DNA from: Oceanirhabdus sp942490885
Lineage (GTDB): Bacteria > Bacillota > Clostridia > Clostridiales > Clostridiaceae
Reading direction: 5' to 3'
Assembly: GCA_942490885.1 (NCBI GenBank)
Contig: CALNYT010000002.1
Coordinates: 3,968,001-4,032,000 of the forward strand
Length of the DNA: 64,000 nt
Shown: piece after piece, positions 44,291 to 52,669 of the stretch
How positions within the stretch are numbered: position 1 is the stretch's first letter
How the letters are laid out: each line of letters opens with the position of its first letter
Position numbers and translations under genes: made by a program
Notes under the pieces: generated by a model
Seen by the model: the letters and a program-made list of their open reading frames with translations, nothing else
The model's database searches: none
What the model was told of the DNA's origin: nothing

Positions 44291-45811
44291 TTAGATTATT
44301 ATATCAAGTTCTATCTCTCCCATAACATCCTTATCTATATGCCTAACAGTCTTTAAATCATTAAAACTGTTAGAGTATATATCTATGGAATAATTACATA
44401 CATTTTTTCGCCTTTGAAAAACACTTTGTTTTTGGACAATAGATTGTACACTCTTTTGTGATATTATAAACATTTTCTTATTTAATGTTCCGTTACATAT
44501 AACAATACTCTCTTTTGAAATCCCGATTCCATTATTTCTATATTTTCTATATCCTAATATTATCTGCAGTATAACTACTCCAACCACTATTGCTAACTTC
44601 AAGAATACTGATATTTTTGCAATATATACTACTCCACCGAATAACAATACACTAGTTATAGTTCTAATAAAGATGAACTTTGATAAAACATTTTTCTTAG
44701 AGCAAATAACTTCTTCTCCACAATTAAACTCTCTAAATATTTCTTTAATAATACTATCTTTTAATTCTTTATTGGCCATAAGATATACTACCGGCTTTGT
44801 CTTATCCTCTTTTTCTTCACCATATCCAACAATTGACGCTTCCATACTGTACATACCTATAAGTTGACTTCCTAGTGATTGAGATATATTTATAGAGTTT
44901 ACCTTTTTTATTGAAAAGCTATAAACTTTTTTACTAAATAGTCCATATTCAACATATATATTATCTCCCTTTCTGCAAAGAGTAAAATTGAAATATTTTA
45001 TATATTGTAGAACAAACGTGACTATTGTTGCTAGAAGATATAAAATTCCAATTCCTATTATTGCTGAAATGATAAGAATATATATGGGTACATCCACAGC
45101 CTTATCCCCTATATCTGTTGTTATTTTCGATATTATGTTCATAGTTTGATTCTTAATTTTATCAGTAATTAAAAAGTCAAGATTATCAAGCAAAAAATAT
45201 GTTCCTACTACCCATGTAAGCTTACTTTTAGTTAATGAGTATAAAAATATATCTTTAATACTTATCTTAAAACTTTTTTCAGTATAGCCACTCTTATTTT
45301 GTGCTTGTTTTTGATTTTTGTTTTGATCTTGATTTTCACTGAAACTATCAATCTCTAAAGTAGTTTCTTTTATATCATTATTCTCATTATTTATCTGTAA
45401 TCTTTCCTTAAATACGCTTGCTTCTTCCACTTTTATAGTAACATCTAATTCTGCTTTACCACTTCCTACAATCCCACTGTTAACTTTTAAGGTACAAACA
45501 TTAAATATTTTACCTATAACCGTTTCTTTTACATCTATAGTACTTATTTTATCTATGGGAATTTCCTTTTTGACCTTGTGAAATAATCCTTTTTCAGAAA
45601 CAATCATCTCATCTTTTATATAAAATATAGTTTTTCTCCATTTTACCACCGCAAGTATTCCTTTAAATAAGAATATTAAAACTAGATAGTACAGAGAAGC
45701 TTTTATTACTACTGTTAATATAAATATTAAAAAAATCAATTCCTTGTATAAAAACTTTATAATGTCTTCAATAATTGTACTCCAGTGATTTCTATTTGGT
45801 TTGTCCATCAT
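44291..45811 (-). CDS. PH-domain membrane protein, YdbT-like
   Basis: About 506 residues with several paired membrane helices and repeated bPH2 (DUF304) domains. Signatures are EIPIDKISTIDVKETVIGKI (first domain), YSFSIKKVNSINISQSLGSQ (second) and FIISQKSVQSIVQKQS (third). A polar Gln/Asn/Lys-rich linker around residues 155-170 separates domains. YdbT-type proteins occur with YdbS-type partners, as here (the upstream gene overlaps by 20 bases), but their function is largely unknown, possibly export or membrane protection. The ATG at 45811 is preferred to a TTG two codons upstream. Confidence 0.85.
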   Translation of the reverse strand: MMDKPNRNHWSTIIEDIIKFLYKELIFLIFILTVVIKASLYYLVLIFLFKGILAVVKWRKTIFYIKDEMIVSEKGLFHKVKKEIPIDKISTIDVKETVIGKIFNVCTLKVNSGIVGSGKAELDVTIKVEEASVFKERLQINNENNDIKETTLEIDSFSENQDQNKNQKQAQNKSGYTEKSFKISIKDIFLYSLTKSKLTWVVGTYFLLDNLDFLITDKIKNQTMNIISKITTDIGDKAVDVPIYILIISAIIGIGILYLLATIVTFVLQYIKYFNFTLCRKGDNIYVEYGLFSKKVYSFSIKKVNSINISQSLGSQLIGMYSMEASIVGYGEEKEDKTKPVVYLMANKELKDSIIKEIFREFNCGEEVICSKKNVLSKFIFIRTITSVLLFGGVVYIAKISVFLKLAIVVGVVILQIILGYRKYRNNGIGISKESIVICNGTLNKKMFIISQKSVQSIVQKQSVFQRRKNVCNYSIDIYSNSFNDLKTVRHIDKDVMGEIELDIII

Positions 45812-46295
45812 TTTCAATCACCTTTTTCTTTATTTTCTCTTTTAAATATTCACATATTTGTTCCGCTTTTTGTTTTTCAATATTAGGTATAACATGTCCT
45901 CCACCAGCAGTATGTATCCTCACATTTACCAAATTAAAACGCTTATTAATTATACCTTCTTCTATTGTTATTTGTTGAATTCTTATTATTGGTATTATGG
46001 TTCTTTTGGTTGAAAATATTCCCTCAACAATATCTACCTTGTCATTAGTAATCATATATTTCCACTGTGCATATTCAATTGAAGGATATATAAGTGTATT
46101 TAATAATAATAGTGCCACTATTATTCCAACTATTGAATATAGATATACAGAAAAATCACTTATCCATTTAAATTCTAAAACTTCTTTACCAAAATAAATA
46201 GTTCCTAACAAACTAATTGTCACTATTATTGTAGTAATTAACCTAGCTATAAACCATGATTTTTTCGAATATTGACTTAATCTATTGTACTCCAT
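45792..46295 (-). CDS. PH-domain membrane protein, YdbS-like
   Basis: A 167-residue protein with two N-terminal membrane helices (about 18-38 and 49-69) and one bPH2 domain. It contains EGIFSTKRTIIPIIRIQQIT followed by the VNVRIHTAGGG strand, which are hallmarks of DUF304/YdbS. It precedes and overlaps the YdbT-like gene, the usual order of the pair. Confidence 0.87.
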   Translation of the reverse strand: MEYNRLSQYSKKSWFIARLITTIIVTISLLGTIYFGKEVLEFKWISDFSVYLYSIVGIIVALLLLNTLIYPSIEYAQWKYMITNDKVDIVEGIFSTKRTIIPIIRIQQITIEEGIINKRFNLVNVRIHTAGGGHVIPNIEKQKAEQICEYLKEKIKKKVIENDGQTK

Positions 46296-46372
46296 ATATT
46301 TCCCCCTGATGTTATTTATGAGTTATTATACCACATACTTTTCCAATTTTCCATTTATATCCCACACCAACA

Positions 46373-46675
46373 TCACATAGCCAATTCCGTCCATTGTTCA
46401 AGAATAATAATATCCCTAACAGTGTATTTTTCGGGATACTTATGAACTTGTTCAAGATAACCTATGCTCTTATCCCTCGGTATACACATCCATCCTTCAT
46501 CATGCCTAGTCATTGTTTCAATTCCTGCTATCATCTTTAGCACAGTTGTTTTCCCACATCCATTTGCTCCCACTATTCCAACTCGTTCCTTATCATAAAT
46601 ATTGAATGATATATTTTTAAAAACCAATGTAGCATCTAAATATTTTTTAATATAATTAAATGATAATTCTACCAT
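46373..46675 (-). pseudogene. Truncated ABC-F ATPase (N-terminal fragment)
   Basis: Only about 100 residues of a protein that normally has around 500 or more. VELSFNYIKKYLDATLVFKN opens it, the Walker A motif is GANGCGKTT near residue 36, and PRDKSIGYLEQ (about 66-76) is the Q-loop region. Sequence diverges after the segment RDIIILEQWTELAM and no second nucleotide-binding domain follows. GAGGAG precedes the ATG at 46675. ABC-F proteins of this type rescue ribosomes from antibiotics. The gene is decayed, but its leader hairpin is intact. Confidence 0.8.
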
Positions 46676-46767
46676 TTTATTCACTCTCCTCATTAATGTG
46701 TTATAAATGCTATCAATGATTATTTGCTTTATTACTTTAGATATATCGCAGTTCATTAATTTATAAC

Positions 46768-46806
46768 GCAAAAAAGCCGCAAGAAGATTGTTCTTCTTAC
46801 AGCCTA
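46768..46806 (-). promoter_or_regulatory. Attenuator-like terminator upstream of the ABC-F fragment
   Basis: On the minus strand GCTGTAAGAAGA pairs with TCTTCTTGCGGC (two G-U pairs), followed by six T. It lies about 95 nt before the ATG at 46675 and just after a TATAAT box near 46830, so transcription would stop early by default. Such terminators precede many inducible ABC-F resistance genes. Confidence 0.6.
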
Positions 46807-47209
46807 AAATTCAACGTAAAACTATTATAATAAGATTATTATATGAACCAATATAAACTATGCCTATTTTATTGCAGCATAAATCCAATATCTTATTAAA
46901 TATTACTATTTTAGTAATGCAAGTTATCTTCCAAATTACAAACTACTAATTTCATAAAGAGCACACCAAATAAACATCTTCCCCATTGTAGGAAAGAAAA
47001 GCCCAATGTGAAATAATCATTAATTTTTTATAAAGTCTCTATATGAGAACTCTATATTAAAAATAAAATTAAAAAGTTTTGTAATTTGCTGGTATCATAA
47101 CTTGGTTACCTCCATATTTTATGTAAATATTTTCTTAAGTGATTGTACTATATAATTACATTAAAGGCAAGACAAGAAATATTTTTATTCTTCAGTACTA
47201 ACTAATATA
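46807..47209. other. Intergenic interval, no gene seen
   Basis: AT-rich DNA upstream of the ABC-F leader and downstream of the WYL gene stop at 47210. A short frame on the minus strand near 46985-46935 (beginning MGKMFIWCALYE) has no ribosome site. Nothing else is supported. Confidence 0.5.
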
Positions 47210-48214
47210 TTACAATTTCATAGCTTTCATAATCTTACTCACTACCACATCAATAACTCTCTGTGGAGATATTACCTTTACAAATGGACCTAAGGCAATA
47301 AGTTTCCTTATGACATCATCCTCTTCAAAAGTATAATAGTTAAGTTTTATTTCATACTTATTATCTCCTAAAGTCCTTGATGTTCTTTCAAATCCTGAAA
47401 AACACATGAAGCATCTCTCCATTGCTGCTCTCTCATCAGTAACCTCTAATACTATAGGTTCTTTAGCATATTTATTTTCTTTTAGTAGTTTTAATACTTC
47501 TTCTTTATCTATATTGGGTTTCATATCATGCACTAGTTCTACTTGTTCAATAGTGTGAAGATTTACCATGATAGGCCTATTTTCTTCTAATGAATACATT
47601 GATATCCTAAATTTATCATCCTTTAAGGAGTATTCTATTCTGATTGGCAATGATAATTTATTCTCGTATCTATTTCCCCACTTATCAACATTACTATATC
47701 TTATTGGCTTATTCTCTACTATACCTTGTAAAATTTTATGAAAGTCATCATGAAACTTCAAATAATCAATACTTACATCATTATTTGCCTTGTAAGTTCT
47801 CTCTATCATATCAATATTCCCTATCCTATTCACATCATCTAATGCCTCTTCCAATTTCAGAACAAGAGTATCGCCTAATAGTACCTTCACCATAGGTTCC
47901 TCTATTAATCTTTTGATCCACTGCTTTTCTACTATAGTAAACCTACCTGGGATGTTTTGATTCATACTATGATTAATTATGGGATAAAAAAGCCCCTCCT
48001 TTTCCTTTAACAAATTGAAGTTATCTTGATCATCATACTCATTCAATAATAACCCTTGAAAGGTTTTAAAATCTTTACCAATGACCTTTTCATCATATTC
48101 CCCGTCATCTATGAGTTTTATCACCTGCTCTTTACTCAAACCATCCTTTGCTAAACTTAAAATATGAAAAACCAAACGAAAATACCTATTCTTACACTCA
48201 TGAAATAACTCCAT
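47210..48214 (-). CDS. WYL-domain protein, second of a pair
   Basis: 334 residues. The N-terminal region (ILSLAKDGLSKEQVIKLIDD, about 18-37) looks like a degenerate winged HTH. The WYL-type sensor domain covers about 160-250 (NKPIRYSNVDKWGNRYENKL, RISMYSLEENRPIMV) and a C-terminal WCX-like segment follows (EEDDVIRKLIALGPFVKVIS, PQRVIDVVVSKI). It overlaps the preceding WYL gene by 17 bases. WYL regulators respond to nucleic-acid or damage signals, and the pairing recalls PafB/PafC of actinobacteria. It is the last gene of the ro-rtcB-WYL unit, a candidate regulator of the shared promoter element. Confidence 0.8.
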   Translation of the reverse strand: MELFHECKNRYFRLVFHILSLAKDGLSKEQVIKLIDDGEYDEKVIGKDFKTFQGLLLNEYDDQDNFNLLKEKEGLFYPIINHSMNQNIPGRFTIVEKQWIKRLIEEPMVKVLLGDTLVLKLEEALDDVNRIGNIDMIERTYKANNDVSIDYLKFHDDFHKILQGIVENKPIRYSNVDKWGNRYENKLSLPIRIEYSLKDDKFRISMYSLEENRPIMVNLHTIEQVELVHDMKPNIDKEEVLKLLKENKYAKEPIVLEVTDERAAMERCFMCFSGFERTSRTLGDNKYEIKLNYYTFEEDDVIRKLIALGPFVKVISPQRVIDVVVSKIMKAMKL

Positions 48215-49484
48215 AGTTGTTCAGCATCTCCTTCCAATCATCTTTTAACCTTTGATCTAACCATTTAGGTGATATTATTTTTATATATCCACAATAACTC
48301 CTAAGCCAAGGAATCATTTCCCAGCAATCATTCACTAACTTTTCAATAAAATACTCTCCCTTGTCTATTTTATCGATGGTGCACTCTCCTAATTCGCTTT
48401 TTATCTTTTCCAGTATGTATTTTTGATTTGCCTCATCTATAATAACCTTAATTCTTAAAATATCGTATCCATCAATGTTGTTGCAAGGAACACTGGACCA
48501 GCTATACTTCATAGAATCATTATACTTTTGTTCAAATTCTTTTGGATCATATGTTTCATTATGAGTAGTGACTTCCTCTACCCTATCCAAACGTGAAGAT
48601 ACACATCTTCCATTTTCATTGAAACTCATAAGATAAAATCTGCCACAATTCACATCATACCTAAGTTTAAAAGGGTTAATCACTTCTCTTGATTTTATAC
48701 GCCTTCCTGCTTTTGAAGTGTTATGACTAATCAAATTTCTACTGTTTATGGCCTTCATAAATTTCCAAAGAATCTCTTCATCAATTAAGGGATGAAAATG
48801 AAGATTTTTATATTGAAAACAATCATTATAGTCCTCATTAATTCCTCGCTCATATACCATGTAATCCTTTAATGTTTCTTCACAATAATATCCACTTATA
48901 GTAGGAAATAATACATTTTTATAAAGAGATACAAGAGAAAATAGCTTTTTCACTTCATCATTATCAAGTTCTTGTAAAATATCCTCCGAAATACTATATG
49001 CCTTACTTCTACCTTTTTTCTCATATTTTAATATCTCCAAAGAATTTGTTAATTCATTTATCTTTCTCTGTACAGTTTTACTGCTTATATTATCATAAGA
49101 TATTAAGCCTTCTTCAATTAGAAATTCCTCAATTTCTAAAAAAGTCATAGGCTTATCCACTTTATTTAATACCATCAATAAATAAAAGTGTAAAACAAGA
49201 TCTGTTTTAGTGAAACTCTTACTCTTATAGGTACTCACTAAGAAATTTTGTGTATTACTAATAGAATCATAACTGAGGCTTAGAAGCTTATTTCTTCCTT
49301 CCCAATCACTTTTTATGAATTCATTTTCAATATATTGTTGTATTCTTCTGATTTCATAACTAACTTTTCTTGAACTAACTAAACTCTTATTCTCTAAATC
49401 TTCCCTAGAAAAACACCCATAAAGAAAAATATCTCTTAATATGCAGCGTATATTATCATAGTGCTTTATAAAATCACTGAACAT
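48198..49484 (-). CDS. WYL-domain transcriptional regulator, first of a pair
   Basis: About 428 residues. A winged HTH lies near the N-terminus (DIFLYGCFSREDLENKSLVS, then SRKVSYEIRRIQQYI, about 18-55) and a second HTH-like segment around 110-160. The WYL domain covers about 245-320 (GRRIKSREVINPFKLRYDVN, then CGRFYLMSFNENGRCVSSRL), and a WCX domain ends in LRSYCGYIKIISP. The ATG at 49484 follows GGGGGAG at the right distance; an ATG at 49547 has no ribosome site. It lies about 110 bp downstream of rtcB across a long hairpin and overlaps the second WYL gene. Control of the ro/rtcB/ATPase regulon is inferred from context. Confidence 0.85.
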   Translation of the reverse strand: MFSDFIKHYDNIRCILRDIFLYGCFSREDLENKSLVSSRKVSYEIRRIQQYIENEFIKSDWEGRNKLLSLSYDSISNTQNFLVSTYKSKSFTKTDLVLHFYLLMVLNKVDKPMTFLEIEEFLIEEGLISYDNISSKTVQRKINELTNSLEILKYEKKGRSKAYSISEDILQELDNDEVKKLFSLVSLYKNVLFPTISGYYCEETLKDYMVYERGINEDYNDCFQYKNLHFHPLIDEEILWKFMKAINSRNLISHNTSKAGRRIKSREVINPFKLRYDVNCGRFYLMSFNENGRCVSSRLDRVEEVTTHNETYDPKEFEQKYNDSMKYSWSSVPCNNIDGYDILRIKVIIDEANQKYILEKIKSELGECTIDKIDKGEYFIEKLVNDCWEMIPWLRSYCGYIKIISPKWLDQRLKDDWKEMLNNYGVIS

Positions 49485-49538
49485 ATTTCTCCCCCAATCC
49501 AAATGCGTATGTCTTACTATTATATCTGATTTTCTTTT

Positions 49539-49593
49539 AAAATTCACCCCTGGGGAAAATACCCCTGGGGTATTTTCCCCAGGGGTGAATTTT
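49539..49593. repeat. 27-bp perfect G+C-boxed palindrome at the rtcB end
   Basis: Two 27-base arms around a single T form a perfect inverted repeat. Each arm contains TTCACCCCTGGGGAAAATAC or its complement. The right arm overlaps the rtcB stop codon (49592-49594). It resembles the hairpin at 44236-44289 in its CCCCTGGGG boxes. It can act as terminator or mRNA 3'-end barrier between rtcB and the WYL genes. Confidence 0.85.
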
Positions 49594-50815
49594 AATTCTC
49601 TGCTTTAAAATTATATATAGGCTTTATTACATCGATTATCTCAACTGTATCCTGAATATTCTTCACTATTTCTTCCATAGGCTTATACACCATTGGCGCC
49701 TCATCTAAAGTTGCTTTACTAACAGAAGTGGTATATATTCCATTCATCGACTGCTTAAATTCTTCTAAAGTTACGGTTTCTTTCGCCTTAGATCTACTCA
49801 TTAATCTTCCTGCACCATGTGGGGCAGAGTAATTCCAATCTTCATTTCCCTTACCAATGCATATTAAACTTCCATCTCTCATATTAATTGGAATTAGTAG
49901 TTTCTCTCTTTTATATGCAGATACACTTCCCTTCCTTATTATGTTATCTTCAAAGTTAATGTAATTATGAGTGGTATTGAAATATTCAAATCGCTTTAAC
50001 TCTCTCCCCACTAATTTTTTCAATATAATATCTGCCATTGTTTCTCTATTTAAAAGAGCATACTCTTGACATATGTTCATGTCATGTAGATATCTTTCTT
50101 TGAATTCTCCATTTAAATAACATAATTGTTTAGGAAATTCAGGTTCAAGCTCATCATACTTTTTCTTTAATTCCTTTAATGCCTTTTGTATCTCTTTCCT
50201 TCTTCCAACTTTTTTATATTCTTGAATTAACTCTTCACGTTCTTTGAAATAAGATTCTTTTCCACTACATAAATCGATAGCTAAATCCTGATAAATTTGT
50301 GCCACTTGAGTACCAAGATTTCTACTTCCTGAATGTATCACAAGATAACTCTTACCCTTGGAGTCTTTTCCAACTTCTATGAAGTGATTTCCTCCTCCCA
50401 ACGTTCCTATACTTCGCTCAAACCTTTTAGTATTTTTTAGTTCTCTAAAACAATGTAATTCCTGTAATTTATCAAATCTCACTATTCTTCCCTCATGAGT
50501 ATTCTTTCCAGAGGGTATATGTTTTCTTATTATCTCATCAAGTTTTCTTACATCTACCTTTGTATCACCTAGTTCAACGGTGAGCATACCACACCCAATA
50601 TCAACTCCAACAATATTAGGAATAACCTTATCTCCAAGGTCTGCTGTAAATCCAATAACACACCCCACTCCCACATGGGTATCTGGCATTATTCTTACCT
50701 TGCATCCATGAGTAAATGGTAGATCACATAATTTTGTTAATTGATTTATAGCCTCTTGTTCTATATTATTTGTAAATATCTTTGCTTCACTATATTTTCC
50801 TTGTACTTTTATCAT
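49592..50815 (-). CDS. rtcB: RtcB 3'-phosphate RNA ligase
   Basis: A 407-residue GTP- and Mn-dependent ligase joining 2',3'-cyclic phosphate or 3'-phosphate RNA ends to 5'-OH ends. Metal and catalytic residues are present: MPDTHVGVGCVIGF (about 42-55), GVDIGCGML (about 70-78, with Asp and Cys), GTLGGGNHFIEVG (about 137-149), VIHSGSRNLG (about 159-168) and APHGAGRLMSRS (about 333-344), where the His is guanylylated. It lies 12 bp after the Ro60-like gene, the arrangement known for bacterial RNA-repair loci. It probably ligates RNAs cleaved under stress, with Ro/Y RNA handling or presenting substrates. Confidence 0.95.
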   Translation of the reverse strand: MIKVQGKYSEAKIFTNNIEQEAINQLTKLCDLPFTHGCKVRIMPDTHVGVGCVIGFTADLGDKVIPNIVGVDIGCGMLTVELGDTKVDVRKLDEIIRKHIPSGKNTHEGRIVRFDKLQELHCFRELKNTKRFERSIGTLGGGNHFIEVGKDSKGKSYLVIHSGSRNLGTQVAQIYQDLAIDLCSGKESYFKEREELIQEYKKVGRRKEIQKALKELKKKYDELEPEFPKQLCYLNGEFKERYLHDMNICQEYALLNRETMADIILKKLVGRELKRFEYFNTTHNYINFEDNIIRKGSVSAYKREKLLIPINMRDGSLICIGKGNEDWNYSAPHGAGRLMSRSKAKETVTLEEFKQSMNGIYTTSVSKATLDEAPMVYKPMEEIVKNIQDTVEIIDVIKPIYNFKAEN

Positions 50816-50827
50816 AAAAATCCTCCA

Positions 50828-52261
50828 TCATTCAAAGTAATACCTTTCAATACTCTCTTTTAAACTGCCTATTCCATTCTCTACTTTATAAATAAACTCC
50901 AATATTTTTTCATTCCATCCAGCTATTATATTAACTCTCTCTCCATGAAACTGTTGTGTTCCATATCCCTGTAAATCAATAGCATGGATCCAGACATCTT
51001 TATTAACCCTCTTTTTATATTGTTCAACATAGTGTTGACATGTATTATAACCACTATTAATTTCATTATCTGAAAGAATAATTATTCTATCTACAAAAAT
51101 TCTATTATCAAGGAGATATCTTATAGGTAATGTTATATCTGTTCCACCACCATTAATTGGTATGGAATTTGCATTTGATATTATTCCATTTGTACTTGCC
51201 ATTGGATTTGAGTATAGACGTGTATCGAAAGTAGTTGTAATAGATTCTTCACAAATATGATTCGCAATTGCCATCATTAATACAGCAATCTCAGCACATG
51301 AAATATCACTTTTACCACTCAAGTTCCATCTCATTGAACCAGATACATCTGCTGAAATCATTGTTTTCCCTTTTAATGTATGAATATTCTTAGTTGAATG
51401 CTCTAAAGCCTTCTCTAGTGTATCGTACACCTTTGATGTGCCAAGTCCTTCATTCTTCAGCACATTGTATGCTGAATAATATCTGAAAGGGAGTTGTTTG
51501 CTTCTTCTCACTTTATTCTCATCACTTAAAAATTCATATATATCATCTATATTATTCGGCTGAGCCTTAATTATATTTCTCAGATTACGTAAAATTGCCA
51601 TATATCCTAACCTTTTTCCATCTATCAACTCTTCCCATGTCTCTTTTTTATTTCCTTTGGTTGATAATTCTACTTCCCAAGTTACCGGTGTTGTCAATTG
51701 ATCCTCTAACACTCTCTTAAACATATTATTTTGCTCTTCTGTTTTAGCCATTGGATGAGTAAGGCATAAAAGATCTTTTAATCTCACATCTTTCTTTCTA
51801 TTATACTTTGCAAGAGAATACTCATCAAAAGTGATAAATACATCTGCTACTCCTTTTTTCATAGAATTAGGAATAGGTTTGCCATAAGTATTTAAAGTGT
51901 AGCTTACTATTTCACTCATGTCATCTACTCTCTCGACTACTTCTTTCATGGTTCTCCTCACATACTTCTTCCCTTCTTCTGACTGTGCAAGTTCTCCTAT
52001 AAGCACATGAGAAATACTCCTCAGATGCATTTCTTTTCTTGTATAAATTGCTAGATTAGCCACAAATTTAGGATCTTCTTTAATCATCTTCCTTATATCT
52101 TCTATTATTTCCTCTGAGTTATCTCCATAAAACTTTTTCTCATTAAAGAAACTTGTTAAGATTGCCATAATCAATTTTTCTTTTATATCCATATTATAGG
52201 CAACATGCCCTGATTTGTTATCTTTAGAAATTCCATTTTTATTAGAATTAAATTTACTCAT
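50828..52261 (-). CDS. rsr: Ro60-like TROVE-VWA RNA-binding protein (Rsr)
   Basis: About 477 residues. The N-terminal TROVE domain (about 25-300) is a ring of helical repeats that binds Y RNA on its outside and RNA ends in the central hole. Landmarks are FVANLAIYTRKEMHLRSISH, KGVADVFITFDEYSLAKYNR and LPFRYYSAYNVLKNE. The VWA domain (about 305-477) has the MIDAS residues in ISADVSGSM and GGGTDITLPI plus LSDNEIN. The ATG at 52261 follows GGAGG; a frame extended to 52330 lies over the structured leader. It is preceded by a Y RNA gene and followed by rtcB and two WYL genes. Expected role: RNA quality control or stress RNA processing with Y RNA. Confidence 0.95.
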   Translation of the reverse strand: MSKFNSNKNGISKDNKSGHVAYNMDIKEKLIMAILTSFFNEKKFYGDNSEEIIEDIRKMIKEDPKFVANLAIYTRKEMHLRSISHVLIGELAQSEEGKKYVRRTMKEVVERVDDMSEIVSYTLNTYGKPIPNSMKKGVADVFITFDEYSLAKYNRKKDVRLKDLLCLTHPMAKTEEQNNMFKRVLEDQLTTPVTWEVELSTKGNKKETWEELIDGKRLGYMAILRNLRNIIKAQPNNIDDIYEFLSDENKVRRSKQLPFRYYSAYNVLKNEGLGTSKVYDTLEKALEHSTKNIHTLKGKTMISADVSGSMRWNLSGKSDISCAEIAVLMMAIANHICEESITTTFDTRLYSNPMASTNGIISNANSIPINGGGTDITLPIRYLLDNRIFVDRIIILSDNEINSGYNTCQHYVEQYKKRVNKDVWIHAIDLQGYGTQQFHGERVNIIAGWNEKILEFIYKVENGIGSLKESIERYYFE

Positions 52262-52282
52262 TTTATTACCTCCAATATTAAG

Positions 52283-52349
52283 GGAGAAAAGCGAAAAGTG
52301 TTTAGTTTTCATCTCAATTTGAAGTAACACTTTTCTACACTGCCCTATT
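52283..52349 (-). promoter_or_regulatory. Y-RNA-like hairpin in the ro mRNA leader
   Basis: On the minus strand this leader starts with AATAGGGCAGTGTA (52349-52336), the same box as the 5' side of the Y RNA, and ends with GCTTTTCTCC (52292-52283), the same box as its 3' side. Between them GAAAAGTGTT (52335-52326) pairs with AACACTTTTC (52302-52293); the ACTTC that follows the stem in the Y RNA is also kept. The tRNA-like module is absent. The Shine-Dalgarno GGAGG (52273-52269) lies nine bases after the CTCC of the 3' box and could pair with it. A translational autocontrol element bound by the Ro protein is proposed. Confidence 0.65.
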
Positions 52350-52372
52350 GGAATACAAGAAATTATAAATAA

Positions 52373-52544
52373 GGAGAAAAGCTATTTAAGTATTAGTACA
52401 ATTTTGTACCAACTAGTGCTCTACCATTTGAGCTATCAATACTAATATTTAGTACAGAGTGAGACTCGAACTCACAACACCTAACGCTTTAATCGAAGTA
52501 ACTTAAATATACACTACCCTATTCATTTTTTCCCGTTCCTTACA
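52373..52544 (-). ncRNA. yrlA: Bacterial Y RNA (YrlA-like) with permuted tRNA-like module
   Basis: Read on the minus strand: 5' box AATAGGGTAGTGTA (52523-52510), stem TATTTAAGT (52509-52501) pairing with ACTTAAATA (52391-52383), and 3' box GCTTTTCTCC (52382-52373). Inside the stem are a T arm GTGAG-TTCGAGT-CTCAC (52475-52459), then an acceptor-like hairpin TACTAA-ATA-TTAGTA (52454-52440), then a D arm GCTC-AAATGGTA-GAGC (52433-52418) and a small hairpin GTACA...TGTAC. The T-acceptor-D order is a circularly permuted tRNA, as known for YrlA RNAs. The promoter core and TATAAT boxes lie directly upstream, giving a start near 52544. The ro gene follows, which fixes the identification. Confidence 0.85.
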
Positions 52545-52550
52545 ATATCT

Positions 52551-52595
52551 ATTATAATTATATTAATGGTTTTATTACAGACAAAAACTTTGCAA
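52551..52595 (-). promoter_or_regulatory. Regulon promoter element, site 1 (Y RNA/ro)
   Basis: The core at 52595-52570 (minus strand) ends in GTTTTTGTCTGTAATAAAA. Two TATAAT boxes lie downstream (52562-52557 and 52556-52551), and the presumed start region reads TTGTAAG. The core is the same at sites 2 and 3 (25 of 26 bases or better). It covers the -35 region without a consensus -35, so an activator is expected. Confidence 0.75.
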
Positions 52596-52616
52596 TGTTA
52601 ATTTCTAGTTTTTAAA

Positions 52617-52660
52617 TATAAAAAATCCAGTACAATACAAAACTAATACTGGATTCTTTA
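52617..52660 (-). terminator. Terminator of the metallopeptidase-VWA gene
   Basis: On the minus strand AATCCAGTA pairs with TACTGGATT and is followed by TTTTTATAT. It lies about 15 bp after the stop at 52670 and separates that gene from the Y RNA promoter. Confidence 0.8.
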
Positions 52661-52669
52661 TATTATATT

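Noticed and set aside
47040..47065. TCTCTATATGAG as a third copy of the 12-kb inverted-repeat element
   Set aside because: Only the outer-arm-like hexamers are present, with no inner arms and the wrong spacing.
52262..52330. N-terminal extension of the Ro60-like protein
   Set aside because: The extra frame has no ribosome site and lies over the conserved leader hairpin; the ATG at 52261 has GGAGG at the right distance.
52418..52475. Possible ordinary tRNA gene
   Set aside because: T and D arms are convincing but occur in the wrong order (T first) with no anticodon arm, which fits the tRNA-like module of a Y RNA and not a tRNA.
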